A program made the translations under genes and the position numbers. A DNA stretch of 34,008 bases from DATGKK01 sp035294725. GTDB lineage: Bacteria > Actinomycetota > Acidimicrobiia > Acidimicrobiales > Bog-793. Under the pieces are notes generated by a model. That model was not told where the DNA came from, did not search any database, and saw only the letters and a list, made by a program, of their open reading frames with translations. Below, in pieces: positions 14,227 to 21,970 of this stretch (position 1 is the stretch's first letter; every line of letters starts with the position of its first letter). Location: assembly GCA_035294725.1 (NCBI GenBank), contig DATGKK010000021.1:1-34008 (forward strand). The letters are read 5' to 3'.

Positions 14227-15651
14227 GTGACCGAGCCGAAGGGGAGCCGACCGCCCCCGAGCGGGCGCGCAAGGGTGCCCGGACTTGCCGTCGACCCCGA
14301 GCGCTCGGCGCGCCGCGAGCTCCAGCGCCGGGTGCTGCGTGCCTCGCTCATGGTCGACGGGGTGGTCCTCCTCACGCTCGTGGCGGCCGTGGTCGCGTGG
14401 AAGCTCCGCACGGTCCTGCTCCTCGTCCTGATCTCGCTGTTCCTCACGGTGCTGCTCCATCCCCTCGTGAGCGCGCTCGAGCGGCGCAACGTGCGGCGCG
14501 GCCTTGCCACGGGTGTCGTGTTCGTGGCGGGCTTCGCGATTCTCGGCACCGTCCTGTTCGTGATCCTCCACCCAGTCGTGAGCGCGGCCGAGCACCTCGC
14601 GAGCGCCCTCCCGAAGATCATCAGGCAGGCCGAGCACGGCCGCGGCGAGATCGGCCGCTTCGTCGCCGACTTCCACCTCGGGCACTACGTGACGGCGAAG
14701 AACGGGGGCGCCCAGGCGCTCATCTCACGGCTCGGCAAGCCGGCGCTGAGCGTCGGCAAGGGGGTGCTCTCGGGCGTCGTCGGGGTCGTCACGATCGTGT
14801 TCCTCACGTTCTTCCTGCTCATCCATGCCCCCCGGCTCTACCGGGGCGTCCTCGCCTGGATGCAGCCGGAGCGGGCGGAGCGGGTCGCCCTCATCGTCGC
14901 CGACGTGGAGCGCTCCGTCGTGGGCTACGTCGCCGGCGACCTCGCCACCTCGCTCATCGCCGGGGCGGTGATCGCGGTGACGCTGCTCGCGACGGGTGTG
15001 CCGTACCCGCTCGTGCTCGGCGTCTGGGTGGCGATCGTCGACTTCCTGCCGCTCGTCGGCGGCCTCCTCGCCGGCGTGCCGACGGTGATCATCGCGACCC
15101 TGCACTCGCTGCCGGCCGGGATCGTCACCCTCGTCGTCTTCCTCGTCTACCAGGAGATCGAGAACCACGTGCTCTACCCGATCGTGATGAGCAGGACGGT
15201 GAAGCTCAACTCGCTCTGGGTCCTCGTGTCGGTGCTGTTCGGGGCGGCGCTCGGCGACGTCGTGGGCTCGATCTCGGGCGGGTTCGTCGGGGCGCTCCTC
15301 GCCGTGCCGGCCGGCTCGGCCGTGCAGGTGGTCGTCCGGGACCTCTGGCGGCACCGGACGGGGGCAGAGCTGCTCGGGGTCGGCGAGGAGGTCGCCGTCG
15401 CGACCTCTGGCACCGACCGCCTCGACACCGGTCTCGTCGCCACCACAAGGCCAGGGGCGCGAGGCCCGCAGGCAGGCACCGCCGCAGGCCGGGAGCCCGG
15501 CGGGACGCCGCGGGCGCCGGGAGGAGTGGGGAACGGCAGGAGCGAGCCGGATCCCGCCGGCGCCGGTCCGGACAGCGGGAGCGGCTCCGACGCCGCCCGC
15601 CGCCGTGCCCGGGACCGGGAGCGGCACCGCACGGGACCGCCGCGGCGGTAG
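14227..15651 (+). CDS. AI-2E transporter family (PerM/TqsA-like) membrane protein
   Basis: 474 residues from GTG 14227. An N-terminal ~30 residues are hydrophilic, then paired hydrophobic helices ('VVLLTLVAAVVAWKL', 'TVLLLVLISLFLTVLLHPLV'), a periplasmic-type middle segment, and a second block of helices with 'GVPYPLVLGVWVAIVDFLPL', 'VGGLLAGVPTVI' and 'YQEIENHVLYPIVM', the family hallmark. The last ~100 residues are Gly/Pro/Arg-rich and probably a disordered cytoplasmic tail. The family includes the autoinducer-2 exporter TqsA and Na+/H+ antiporters, so substrate is unknown. ATG 14167 is an alternative start. A -10-like TTGACT (14215-14220) ends 6 nt before the GTG. Confidence 0.85.
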   Translation: MTEPKGSRPPPSGRARVPGLAVDPERSARRELQRRVLRASLMVDGVVLLTLVAAVVAWKLRTVLLLVLISLFLTVLLHPLVSALERRNVRRGLATGVVFVAGFAILGTVLFVILHPVVSAAEHLASALPKIIRQAEHGRGEIGRFVADFHLGHYVTAKNGGAQALISRLGKPALSVGKGVLSGVVGVVTIVFLTFFLLIHAPRLYRGVLAWMQPERAERVALIVADVERSVVGYVAGDLATSLIAGAVIAVTLLATGVPYPLVLGVWVAIVDFLPLVGGLLAGVPTVIIATLHSLPAGIVTLVVFLVYQEIENHVLYPIVMSRTVKLNSLWVLVSVLFGAALGDVVGSISGGFVGALLAVPAGSAVQVVVRDLWRHRTGAELLGVGEEVAVATSGTDRLDTGLVATTRPGARGPQAGTAAGREPGGTPRAPGGVGNGRSEPDPAGAGPDSGSGSDAARRRARDRERHRTGPPRR

Positions 15652-15693
15652 GCGGGCCGCCACGAGCGCCCCGGTCCGCCCGGCGAGGCTGAG

Positions 15694-15699
15694 TAGGCT
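15694..15699 (+). promoter_or_regulatory. Putative -10 hexamer TAGGCT for the mannosyltransferase gene
   Basis: TAGGCT ends 7 nt before the ATG at 15707, in a 55-bp gap with no Shine-Dalgarno sequence. It is the same hexamer as the one found before trpC. A leaderless start is inferred. Confidence 0.6.
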
Positions 15700-15706
15700 G
15701 CCCCGG

Positions 15707-16459
15707 ATGCGTGTGCTCGTCGTCCTGCCCACCTACAACGAGGCCGAGAACATCTCGAACGTGCTCGCCCTCGTCCGCAGGTCGCTGCCGGAGGCTTCCG
15801 TGCTGGTGGTCGACGACAACAGCCCCGACGGCACGGCCGACCTCGCCGAGAAGGCGGGCCAGGATCTCGGCGGGATCGAGGTGCTGCGGCGCCCGGGGAA
15901 GTCCGGGCTCGGCAGCGCCTACCGGGACGGCTTCCGCTGGGGCCTCGAGCGGGGCTACGACGTCCTCGTGGAGATGGACTCGGACCTCTCCCACGACCCC
16001 GCTGCCCTCCCCTCGATCGTGGCACCGCTCGAGGCGGGCAAGGACGTCGTCATCGGCTCCCGCTACGTCCCGGGCGGCTCGATCCCTGACTGGAGCCTCT
16101 CGCGACGGCTGATCTCGAGAGGAGGGAACGTCTTCGCAGCGGTGATGCTGGGCCTGCCCGTGAAGGACTCCACGGCGGGCTACCGCGCCTATGCGGCGCG
16201 CATCCTCGAGAAGGTCGACCTCTCGGCGATCAGAGCCGACAGCTACGGCTTCCAGATCGAGATGACCTACCGGACCCTCCAGGCGGGGGCGGAGATCGAG
16301 GAGGTGCCGATCCGCTTCGTCGACCGGACCCTCGGCAGCTCGAAGATGTCGACCTACACCGTGGCCGAGGCGTTCGCCCTCGTCACGCTCTGGGGCATCG
16401 AGCGCCTCGCCCGGCGCCTCTCCCCGGCGGGCCGAGGACGGCGTGGGGGCCGCGCCTGA
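15707..16459 (+). CDS. Polyprenol monophosphomannose synthase (DPM1-like GT2)
   Basis: 250-residue family 2 glycosyltransferase resembling dolichol-phosphate mannose synthase and the catalytic domain of mycobacterial Ppm1. It moves mannose from GDP-mannose to polyprenol phosphate on the cytoplasmic face, supplying mannose for lipoglycans or protein O-mannosylation. Motifs: 'VVLPTYNEAENI' (5-16), 'VVDDNSPDGTAD' (35-46), 'GSAYRDGFRWGLE' (~70), the DxD-type 'EMDSDLSHDP', then 'GSRYVPGG' and 'SYGFQIEMTYR'. There is no fused acyltransferase (Lnt-like) or membrane domain, unlike some actinobacterial forms. It starts at ATG 15707 behind a -10 hexamer; its end overlaps the next gene by 17 bp. Confidence 0.9.
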   Translation: MRVLVVLPTYNEAENISNVLALVRRSLPEASVLVVDDNSPDGTADLAEKAGQDLGGIEVLRRPGKSGLGSAYRDGFRWGLERGYDVLVEMDSDLSHDPAALPSIVAPLEAGKDVVIGSRYVPGGSIPDWSLSRRLISRGGNVFAAVMLGLPVKDSTAGYRAYAARILEKVDLSAIRADSYGFQIEMTYRTLQAGAEIEEVPIRFVDRTLGSSKMSTYTVAEAFALVTLWGIERLARRLSPAGRGRRGGRA

Positions 16460-17330
16460 GCCCACCGGCTCGCCACCGGCCGTCCCCATCGACGCCGGAC
16501 GCGGGCCCGTCGTCCTCCTCGTGCACGGCCAGCCGGGACGGGGGCTCTCCTGGGCGCCGGTGGCCGACCTCCTCTCGCCGAGCTTCCGGGTCGTGGCCCC
16601 TGACCGTCCCGGCTGGGGGAACCACCCTCGCCCGGCCACCAGCCTCGCCGGCAACGCGGCGGCCCTCGCGAGGATGCTCGCCGCTCGCGACCTCGCGGAC
16701 GCGACCTCGCCTGCGGTCGTCGTCGGCCACTCCCTCGGGGGCGGCATCGCCATCGAGCTCGCCCTCTCGTACCCCGAGCTCGTCTCGGTGCTCGTGCTCG
16801 TGAGCTCGGTCGGCGTGGGTGCCGCCCTCGGCAACCTCGACCGCCTCCTCGCCCTCCCGGTCCTCGGCGAGCAGCTGCTGCGGGCCGGAGCCCTCGGCCT
16901 CGAGCGAGCGGTGGGCAACGTGGGGCGGCTCGCGGGGAGCTCGCTCGGCGAGCGGGTCCTCGAGCGGGCCAACCGCCACCCGGCCGTCCGCTCGGCCCTC
17001 GCCGAGGGGGGGCGCGCTCTTCTCGGCAGGGACCGCCGGTCGTTCCTCGTCGAGCAGCGCTCGCTCGTCGAGCAGACCCCGGCTCTTGAGAGCCGGCTCC
17101 ACCTCGTCGCCCATCCGACCGTCGTCATCCACGGCACGGCCGACCACGTCGTCCCCGCCCAGGCCGCGAGGCAGCTCGCCGCTGCGATCCCGGGGGCCGA
17201 GCTCGTGATGCGGCCCGGCCTCGGGCATCTCCTCCCCTTCGAGGAGCCCGAGGTCGTCGCGGGCGCCGTGCGGCGCTACTGGCGGCTCGTCACGGCCGCA
17301 CCGCCGCCGCGAGGAGTGCCTGGAGCTTGA
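16443..17330 (+). CDS. Alpha/beta-hydrolase fold protein
   Basis: 295 residues. Oxyanion-hole motif 'LLVHGQPG' (25-32), nucleophile elbow 'GHSLGGG' with S97, later 'VIHGTADHVVP' supplying the acid and 'GLGHLLPFEEP' supplying the histidine; the catalytic triad is complete. A cap region lies between about residues 110 and 220. Substrate is unknown. It overlaps the mannosyltransferase gene by 17 bp on the same strand, suggesting one transcript. Its 3' end overlaps the convergent isochorismate synthase gene by 41 bp. MenH, a menaquinone enzyme, belongs to this fold, and two men genes follow on the other strand, but similarity at that level is not shown by the motifs alone. Confidence 0.82.
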   Translation: MGAAPEPTGSPPAVPIDAGRGPVVLLVHGQPGRGLSWAPVADLLSPSFRVVAPDRPGWGNHPRPATSLAGNAAALARMLAARDLADATSPAVVVGHSLGGGIAIELALSYPELVSVLVLVSSVGVGAALGNLDRLLALPVLGEQLLRAGALGLERAVGNVGRLAGSSLGERVLERANRHPAVRSALAEGGRALLGRDRRSFLVEQRSLVEQTPALESRLHLVAHPTVVIHGTADHVVPAQAARQLAAAIPGAELVMRPGLGHLLPFEEPEVVAGAVRRYWRLVTAAPPPRGVPGA

Positions 17331-18585
17331 GCTGGGTCTCGCGTAGCTCTGCCTCGGGCTGCGAGTCGGCCACGATCCCGACTCCTGCCAGGAGGCGGGC
17401 GACGGTGCCGTCGACGAAGGCGGAGCGGATGCCGAGATGGAGTTCGCCGTCGCCGTTCGCCCGCACGAAGCCGACGGGCCCGGCGTACCGGCCCCGATCG
17501 AGGTCCTCGGCCTTCGCCAGGTACTCGAGGGCGAGGTCCACGGGATAGCCCGAGACGGCGGGGGTCGGGTGGACGAGGGCGGCAAGCTCGAGCGCGCTCG
17601 GGAGCTCGGCCCGGGCGGGGAGGGGACGGAGCCGGCCCCTGATCTTCGTGTGGAGGTGCGACACGTTGCGCAGCTCGAGGATGCCCGGCTCTGTTGGCAC
17701 CTCGAGCTCGTCCACGACCGGGGCGAGCGCCGCCCCGATCGCCGTCACGACGGTCCGGTGCTCGGCCCGCTCCTTCTCCGAGGAGAACAGGGCTGCCTCG
17801 GCGGCGCGGTCCGCCTCCGGATCACCGCTTCGTGCCGCGGTGCCGGCCAGGGGGTCGGACTCGACCACGGCCCCGCGGCGGCGCACGAGCAGCTCTGGCG
17901 TCGCCCCGACAAACCCGTCCACGGCGAAGGTGGTGCAGGAGGGATGGAGGGAGCGGAGGCGCTCGAGAAGGTCGGCCTGGCGCAGGGGCCGGTTCGCCTC
18001 GACGACGACCTCCCGGGCGAGGACGACCTTGTCGAGGCGGCCGCTGCGTACCTCGCCCACGGCCTGGGCCACCCGCTCGAGAAAGTCGGCATGGGAGCGT
18101 GCCGACTCGAGCCGGAACGAGTCCGGCGGCGGTGATGCCGACGCGGCCCCGGCTTCCCGCCTCGCCGTGGCGATCATCGCCTCCCAGACCTGGTCGTGGG
18201 CGCCCTCGGGCGCGACGACGACGGCCGAGGGCGGGTGGGTGCCAAGGTCGTTCGGCTCTGTGGCGAGGACGGTCACCTCGGGAACGGTGAGGTACCCGGG
18301 CGCGCCGGGGAGGAAGGCGAGGGCGCCGACGGCGACGGCGCCGGGCGAGCCGGCCCCGACGGGCTCCGCTGACACTGCCCGCAGTCGCCCGGTCGCCTCG
18401 TCGAGGCCGGCCGGGTCGCCGAGCCCGGCGGGGAGGCTCAAGGTGAGCGCCTCCCCGATGCCGGCCAGCGCGCAGCCGTCCCGCTCGACGACGAGCCCGG
18501 AGGCGAAGGCGAGCTGGCGGAGGAGCCTCGCCTGCGCAGGCGAGATGGGCCGCTCGACGGCTCGCAGCGGGCGGTGGGTGGTCAC
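17290..18585 (-). CDS. menF: Isochorismate synthase
   Basis: 431-residue chorismate-utilising enzyme converting chorismate to isochorismate, the first committed step of menaquinone synthesis (or of siderophores). Motifs in the C-terminal ~270 residues: 'GRLDKVVLAREV' with the general-base lysine, 'VDGFVGATPELLVRR', 'PLAGTAARSGD', 'EKERAEHRTVV', 'HPTPAVSGYP', 'RYAGPVGFV' and 'LAGVGIVADSQPEAELRET'. The N-terminal part is variable, as usual. The start is GTG 18585 on the minus strand, overlapping the menG stop by GTGA. Neighbouring menG makes menaquinone the likely pathway; entC/dhbC-type siderophore use is the alternative, with no siderophore genes in view. It is the last gene of the hisD-hisC-menG-menF run. 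Confidence 0.92.
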   Translation of the reverse strand: MTTHRPLRAVERPISPAQARLLRQLAFASGLVVERDGCALAGIGEALTLSLPAGLGDPAGLDEATGRLRAVSAEPVGAGSPGAVAVGALAFLPGAPGYLTVPEVTVLATEPNDLGTHPPSAVVVAPEGAHDQVWEAMIATARREAGAASASPPPDSFRLESARSHADFLERVAQAVGEVRSGRLDKVVLAREVVVEANRPLRQADLLERLRSLHPSCTTFAVDGFVGATPELLVRRRGAVVESDPLAGTAARSGDPEADRAAEAALFSSEKERAEHRTVVTAIGAALAPVVDELEVPTEPGILELRNVSHLHTKIRGRLRPLPARAELPSALELAALVHPTPAVSGYPVDLALEYLAKAEDLDRGRYAGPVGFVRANGDGELHLGIRSAFVDGTVARLLAGVGIVADSQPEAELRETQLKLQALLAAAVRP

Positions 18586-19280
18586 GCTCGGGTCCCGGTC
18601 AGCACCTGGACGGCGCCGCCGGTGAGGAGGTGCCGGCGAACCTCGCCGAAGCCGGCAGCCTCGAGCATGGCGACGAGATCGGCCGGCGCGGGGAGGTAGG
18701 CGACCGAGCGGGGGAGGTAGCGGTAGGCGCCGGGGTCGGAGAGGAGGCGGCCGATGAGGGGGACCGCCCCGTTGAACCAGGCGCGGTATCCCGCCCGCAG
18801 CAGCGGGGCGGACGGCTCGGCCACCTCGAGCACAGCGACGCGGCCGGCGGGGCGGACGACTCGGGCGAGCTCGGCCAGCACCGCCCTCAGGTCGGAGAAG
18901 TTGCGGAGGGCGAACCCGCTCACGGCTCCGTCGAAGGCTCCACCGGGGAAGCAGAGGGCGGCTCCGTCCCCGCGGACGAGGGGTGACGAGCCCGCTCTCG
19001 CGTGGCGGAGCATCCCCTCGGAGAGATCGAGGCCGACCGGGCGCTGCCCGGCACGCTCGAGGACCCGGAGGAAGTCGCCCGTGCCGCAGGCGAGGTCGAG
19101 GACGAGCGAGCGAGCAGGCAGGCCGAGGAGGGCGACCGTCCTGCGCCGCCACCACAGGTCGAGCCCGAACGTCATCACCTTGTTGACGGCGTCGTAGCGG
19201 GGCGCGATGGCGTCGAACATCTCGGTCACGGCGCGGCGCTTCTCGTCCCCTTCGAGCAAGCCCTCCGGCGCCCGCGTCAC
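18582..19280 (-). CDS. menG: Demethylmenaquinone methyltransferase (MenG/UbiE)
   Basis: 232-residue class I SAM-dependent methyltransferase that methylates demethylmenaquinone in the last step of menaquinone synthesis. UbiE/MenG signatures: 'FDAIAPRYDAVNKVMTFGLD' near the N-terminus, SAM motif I 'VLDLACGTGDF', 'FDGAVSGFALRNFSDL', 'GRVAVLEVAEPS' and the family tag 'DPGAYRYLPRSV'. The start is GTG 19280 on the minus strand, overlapping the hisC stop as GTGA; the stop overlaps the menF GTG as GTGA. Menaquinone as the only quinone would fit an actinobacterium, so MenG is preferred over UbiE. Confidence 0.93.
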   Translation of the reverse strand: MTRAPEGLLEGDEKRRAVTEMFDAIAPRYDAVNKVMTFGLDLWWRRRTVALLGLPARSLVLDLACGTGDFLRVLERAGQRPVGLDLSEGMLRHARAGSSPLVRGDGAALCFPGGAFDGAVSGFALRNFSDLRAVLAELARVVRPAGRVAVLEVAEPSAPLLRAGYRAWFNGAVPLIGRLLSDPGAYRYLPRSVAYLPAPADLVAMLEAAGFGEVRRHLLTGGAVQVLTGTRA

Positions 19281-20386
19281 CTGCCCGAGCCTACCGACGG
19301 GCCCTCGGCGAGGACCTCGGAGAGGGCGGCGAGGAAGCGGCCGTTCTCCTCGGCGGTGCCGACGGTGACCCGCAGGCAGCCGTCGAGGCCTGGGAAGCCG
19401 GAGACGTCCCGGACGAGCACCGAGCGGTCGGCGAGACCCTGCCAGACCTCGCTCGCGGGGCGGGAGCGGGGCCGAAAGAGGACGAAGTTCGCCTCCGAGG
19501 GCCAGGTGTCGACCGCGAGGTCGGAAAGGCCGGCCTCGAGCCGGGCCCGCTCGGCGACAAGGCGCGCCACGCGGGCGTGCATCTCCTCCACATGCCCGAG
19601 GGCGGCGACGCCCGCCTGCTGCTTCACGGTGTCGAGGTGGTAGGGCAGGGCGACCGCCTGGCAGGCGGCCACCACCTCGGGGTGGGCGAGGAGGTAGCCG
19701 AGCCGGAGCCCTGCGAGTGCCCAGGTCTTCGAGAAGGTCCGGACGACGGCGACGGCCGGGAAGCGGTCGAGGAGGTCGACGGCCGACCAGCGGGCGAACT
19801 GCGCGTAGGCCTCGTCCACGACGACGAGGCCCTCGGCGACGGTGGCGACGGCCTCGATCGTCTCTCGTCGCTCGCTGTTGCCCGTGGGGTTGTTCGGCGA
19901 GCAGAGGAAGACGACCTCTGGCTGGGAGCGCTCGATGAGCCGGCAGGCGGACGCGGCGTCGACGGCGAAGTGCCGGTCCCGCCGGGCGGCCACGACCTCG
20001 GTCGAGGTGAGCCGGGCGATGTGGGCGTGAAGGGCGTAGGTCGGCTCGAACACGAGCGCTCGCCGCCCGGGGCCGCCGTAGGCGAGGAGGAGGCACTGGA
20101 GGACCTCGTTTGACCCGTTGGCGGCGAAGACCTCCGCCGCCTGCCGGCCGTGCGAGGCGGCGATGGCGCCGCGCAGGGCGGTCGCCTCCCGGTCGGGGTA
20201 GCGGTGGGCGTCGACCCGGCGGGCTGCCTCGGAGAGCTCCTCCAGGAACCCGGCAGGAGGCGGCTCGGGGGACTCGTTGGTGTTGAGGCGCACCTCGACG
20301 CTCAGCTGGGGCGAGTGGTAGCCCTCGCCGAGAGCGGCCCCGTGGCGGGGGCGGGGCGGCCTTCTGGCTTGCTCAGACCCGCTCAG
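19277..20386 (-). CDS. hisC: Histidinol-phosphate aminotransferase (apparent CTG start)
   Basis: PLP-dependent transamination of imidazole acetol phosphate to histidinol phosphate. Motifs: 'VRLNTNESPEPP', 'HRYPDREATALR', 'AANGSNEVLQCLLLAYGG', 'FLCSPNNPTG', 'VVDEAYAQF', PLP lysine in 'RTFSKTWALAGLRLGYL', and 'EANFVLFRP'. The first in-frame ATG/GTG/TTG is GTG 20293, but the frame continues upstream with 'GEGYHSPQLSVE', homologous to the conserved 'YGAPQLAVPVRLNTNE' segment of mycobacterial HisC, so translation must begin earlier. The only plausible codon is CTG 20386, with GAGGAG 7 nt upstream (20394-20399), giving 369 residues, a normal length. It overlaps the end of hisD by 14 nt. Product firm; start inferred. 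Confidence 0.9.
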   Translation of the reverse strand: MSGSEQARRPPRPRHGAALGEGYHSPQLSVEVRLNTNESPEPPPAGFLEELSEAARRVDAHRYPDREATALRGAIAASHGRQAAEVFAANGSNEVLQCLLLAYGGPGRRALVFEPTYALHAHIARLTSTEVVAARRDRHFAVDAASACRLIERSQPEVVFLCSPNNPTGNSERRETIEAVATVAEGLVVVDEAYAQFARWSAVDLLDRFPAVAVVRTFSKTWALAGLRLGYLLAHPEVVAACQAVALPYHLDTVKQQAGVAALGHVEEMHARVARLVAERARLEAGLSDLAVDTWPSEANFVLFRPRSRPASEVWQGLADRSVLVRDVSGFPGLDGCLRVTVGTAEENGRFLAALSEVLAEGPSVGSGR

Positions 20387-21671
20387 AGCGGAGCTCCTCG
20401 CGGACGCCGACGGACCGGGCGTGGGCGAAGAGGCCCTCCGCCTCGGCGATCGCCTCCACGCTCGGGGCGAGGCGGGCGAGGCCGTTCGGGCTCGCCTCGA
20501 TCACATGCACCCGGCGGAGGAAGTCCTCCACGCCGAGCACGCTCGCAAACCGGGCGGAACGGAAGGTCGGCAGCACGTGGCTCGGGCCGGCCACGTAGTC
20601 GCCGAGCGACGCTGGCGAATACGGGCCGAGGAAGACCGCCCCGGCGTTGCGCACGAGCGGGAGGAGACGGCGGGGGTCCTCGCAGCACAGCTCGAGGTGC
20701 TCGGGCGCGATCTCGTTGGCGACGGCCATCGCCTGCTCCGGCCCGCTCACGAGGACGCCGTAGCCTCCTGCGGCGAGGGTGGACTCGATCTCGCTGCGGC
20801 GGGGAGCCTCCGCCACCATCTCCGCGATGAGGGCGTTGATCTCGTCGAGCGCGGCCTTCGACCAGGTCACGAGCCACGAGAGGCCGTCGGGGCCGTGCTC
20901 GGCCTGGACGATGACGTCGATCGCGGCGCAGGCGGCGGGAACCGTGCCGTCGGCGACGACGACCACCTCCGAGGGGCCGGCGAAGGCGGCCGGCACCCCG
21001 ACGACCGAGCGGACCTCCTGCTTCGCGAGCGAGACCCAGCGGCTCCCGGCCCCGACGACGACGTCCACCTTCGGGATGCTGCGCGTGCCGTAGGCGAGGG
21101 CGGCGATCGCCTGGGGCCCGCCGACCCGGTAGATCTCGTCGACCCCGGCGAGCGAGGCGGCAGCGAGCACCTCGTCGGGGAGGCGGCCGTCCGGTCCCGG
21201 CGGCACGCAGAGGGCGACGGCGCCGACGCCCGCCACCTTGGGCGGGATGGCCGTCATCAGCACGCTCGAGGGGTACTTCGCCCGCCCGCCTGGGGCGTAC
21301 ACGCCCGCCCGGGCGACCGGGAGCTCGAGCAGGTCGATCGTGACACCGCCCCGGGAGTAGGTGTGGCGGGCCTCCGGGCGGTCCCGGTGGAAGGCCTCGA
21401 TGTTGTCCCGGGCGAGCGTGAGGGCCTCGCGCAAGGGGGGAGGGAGCCGGCGAAGGGCGGCCTCGGCCTCGCCGAGGGGGACGGAGAGCTCGTCGAGGTC
21501 GACGCCGTCGAAGCGGCGGGAGTACTCGCGAAGGGCGGCGTCGCCATGGGCGCGCACCTCGGCCACGATCGCCCGCACCTCTGCCACGGGACCCTCGCCG
21601 GCGAGGTCCGGCCTCGGGAGGAGCGACCGGAGGTCGCCGGTGGCGTCACGGAGGTCGAGGGTGTGGAGCAC
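20373..21671 (-). CDS. hisD: Histidinol dehydrogenase
   Basis: 432-residue zinc enzyme oxidising L-histidinol to histidine in two NAD-dependent steps. Motifs: 'YAPGGRAKYPSSVLM', 'VYRVGGPQAIAALAYGT'-like stretch (here 'IYRVGGPQAIAALAYGT'), 'GPSEVVVVAD', 'VIVQAEHGPDG' with zinc ligands Gln and His, catalytic Glu-His in 'NEIAPEHLEL', and 'DYVAGPSHVLPT'. Length is standard. The start is GTG 21671 on the minus strand, with -10 hexamer TAGTCT 6 nt upstream and no SD. It is the first gene of the hisD-hisC-menG-menF run, linking histidine and menaquinone synthesis in one transcript. Confidence 0.96.
   Translation of the reverse strand: MLHTLDLRDATGDLRSLLPRPDLAGEGPVAEVRAIVAEVRAHGDAALREYSRRFDGVDLDELSVPLGEAEAALRRLPPPLREALTLARDNIEAFHRDRPEARHTYSRGGVTIDLLELPVARAGVYAPGGRAKYPSSVLMTAIPPKVAGVGAVALCVPPGPDGRLPDEVLAAASLAGVDEIYRVGGPQAIAALAYGTRSIPKVDVVVGAGSRWVSLAKQEVRSVVGVPAAFAGPSEVVVVADGTVPAACAAIDVIVQAEHGPDGLSWLVTWSKAALDEINALIAEMVAEAPRRSEIESTLAAGGYGVLVSGPEQAMAVANEIAPEHLELCCEDPRRLLPLVRNAGAVFLGPYSPASLGDYVAGPSHVLPTFRSARFASVLGVEDFLRRVHVIEASPNGLARLAPSVEAIAEAEGLFAHARSVGVREELRSERV
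20394..20399 (-). promoter_or_regulatory. Shine-Dalgarno GAGGAG supporting a CTG start for hisC
   Basis: On the minus strand, inside the 3' end of hisD, GAGGAG is followed by a 7-nt spacer and then CTG 20386 in the hisC frame. The caution is that the same bases encode Glu-Glu in hisD and this word is common in the genome's coding DNA. Confidence 0.45.
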
Positions 21672-21677
21672 CAGCGC

Positions 21678-21683
21678 AGACTA
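21678..21683 (-). promoter_or_regulatory. Putative -10 hexamer TAGTCT for hisD
   Basis: On the minus strand TAGTCT ends 6 nt before GTG 21671, the expected position for a leaderless transcript of the hisD operon. No -35 element or SD is visible. The 86-bp gap to the divergent small gene also contains a short inverted repeat (CACCCG/CGGGTG, 21691-21709) of doubtful meaning. Confidence 0.6.
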
Positions 21684-21745
21684 GCGAAGGCACCCGCTGC
21701 GGCCGGGTGGGTAGGGGCGGCTGCCGGCCGTTGCCGCAGATCCGC

Positions 21746-21751
21746 GAAGAT
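21746..21751 (+). promoter_or_regulatory. Weak -10-like hexamer GAAGAT for the 63-residue gene
   Basis: GAAGAT ends 6 nt before ATG 21758. It keeps A2 and T6 of TANNNT but not T1. Reported because its spacing matches the stronger examples. Confidence 0.3.
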
Positions 21752-21757
21752 GGCGCG

Positions 21758-21949
21758 ATGGCTGCACAGGTCCCGGAGCTCTCCTCGATCACCTCGACGC
21801 TCGAGCAGCTCCTCGCCCGCGTCGGGGGCATGGCGGAGGCGGCGCGGCGTGACAAGGAGGAGGAGGTCGCCCGGGAGCTGTTCGAGGTGGAGCGGTCGCT
21901 CTCGAGCGCGCAGCGGCGCCTCGGGAGGATGCTCGACCGGTCCCGCTGA
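21758..21949 (+). CDS. Small (63-residue) predicted coiled-coil protein, function unknown
   Basis: I do not recognise this protein. From ATG 21758 it is 63 residues, highly charged, and almost wholly predicted helical: a first amphipathic stretch 'LSSITSTLEQLLARVGGMAE', then 'ARRDKEEEVARELFEVERSL', then 'SAQRRLGRMLDRSR'. The heptad-like spacing of Leu/Val suggests a helical hairpin or dimeric coiled coil. There is no signal peptide, cysteine pair or membrane segment. The frame is open back to 21707, but the ATG at 21758 removes a Gly/Arg/Cys leader unlike the rest. It is divergent from hisD, convergent with nth, and followed by a strong hairpin, which supports it being a real single-gene unit. 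Confidence 0.65.
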   Translation: MAAQVPELSSITSTLEQLLARVGGMAEAARRDKEEEVARELFEVERSLSSAQRRLGRMLDRSR

Positions 21950-21970
21950 GCGGCCTGACCCCGGACGCGC

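Noticed and set aside
20373..20380. Programmed +1 frameshift joining hisD to hisC
   Set aside because: The GTC-TGA context is not a known slippery site, HisD ends at its normal length, and a CTG start with an upstream GAGGAG explains the hisC N-terminus more simply.
21691..21709. Inverted repeat CACCCG/CGGGTG between hisD and the small gene as a possible operator
   Set aside because: A 6-bp GC dyad is expected often in this base composition, and there is no second copy or known regulator motif to support it.
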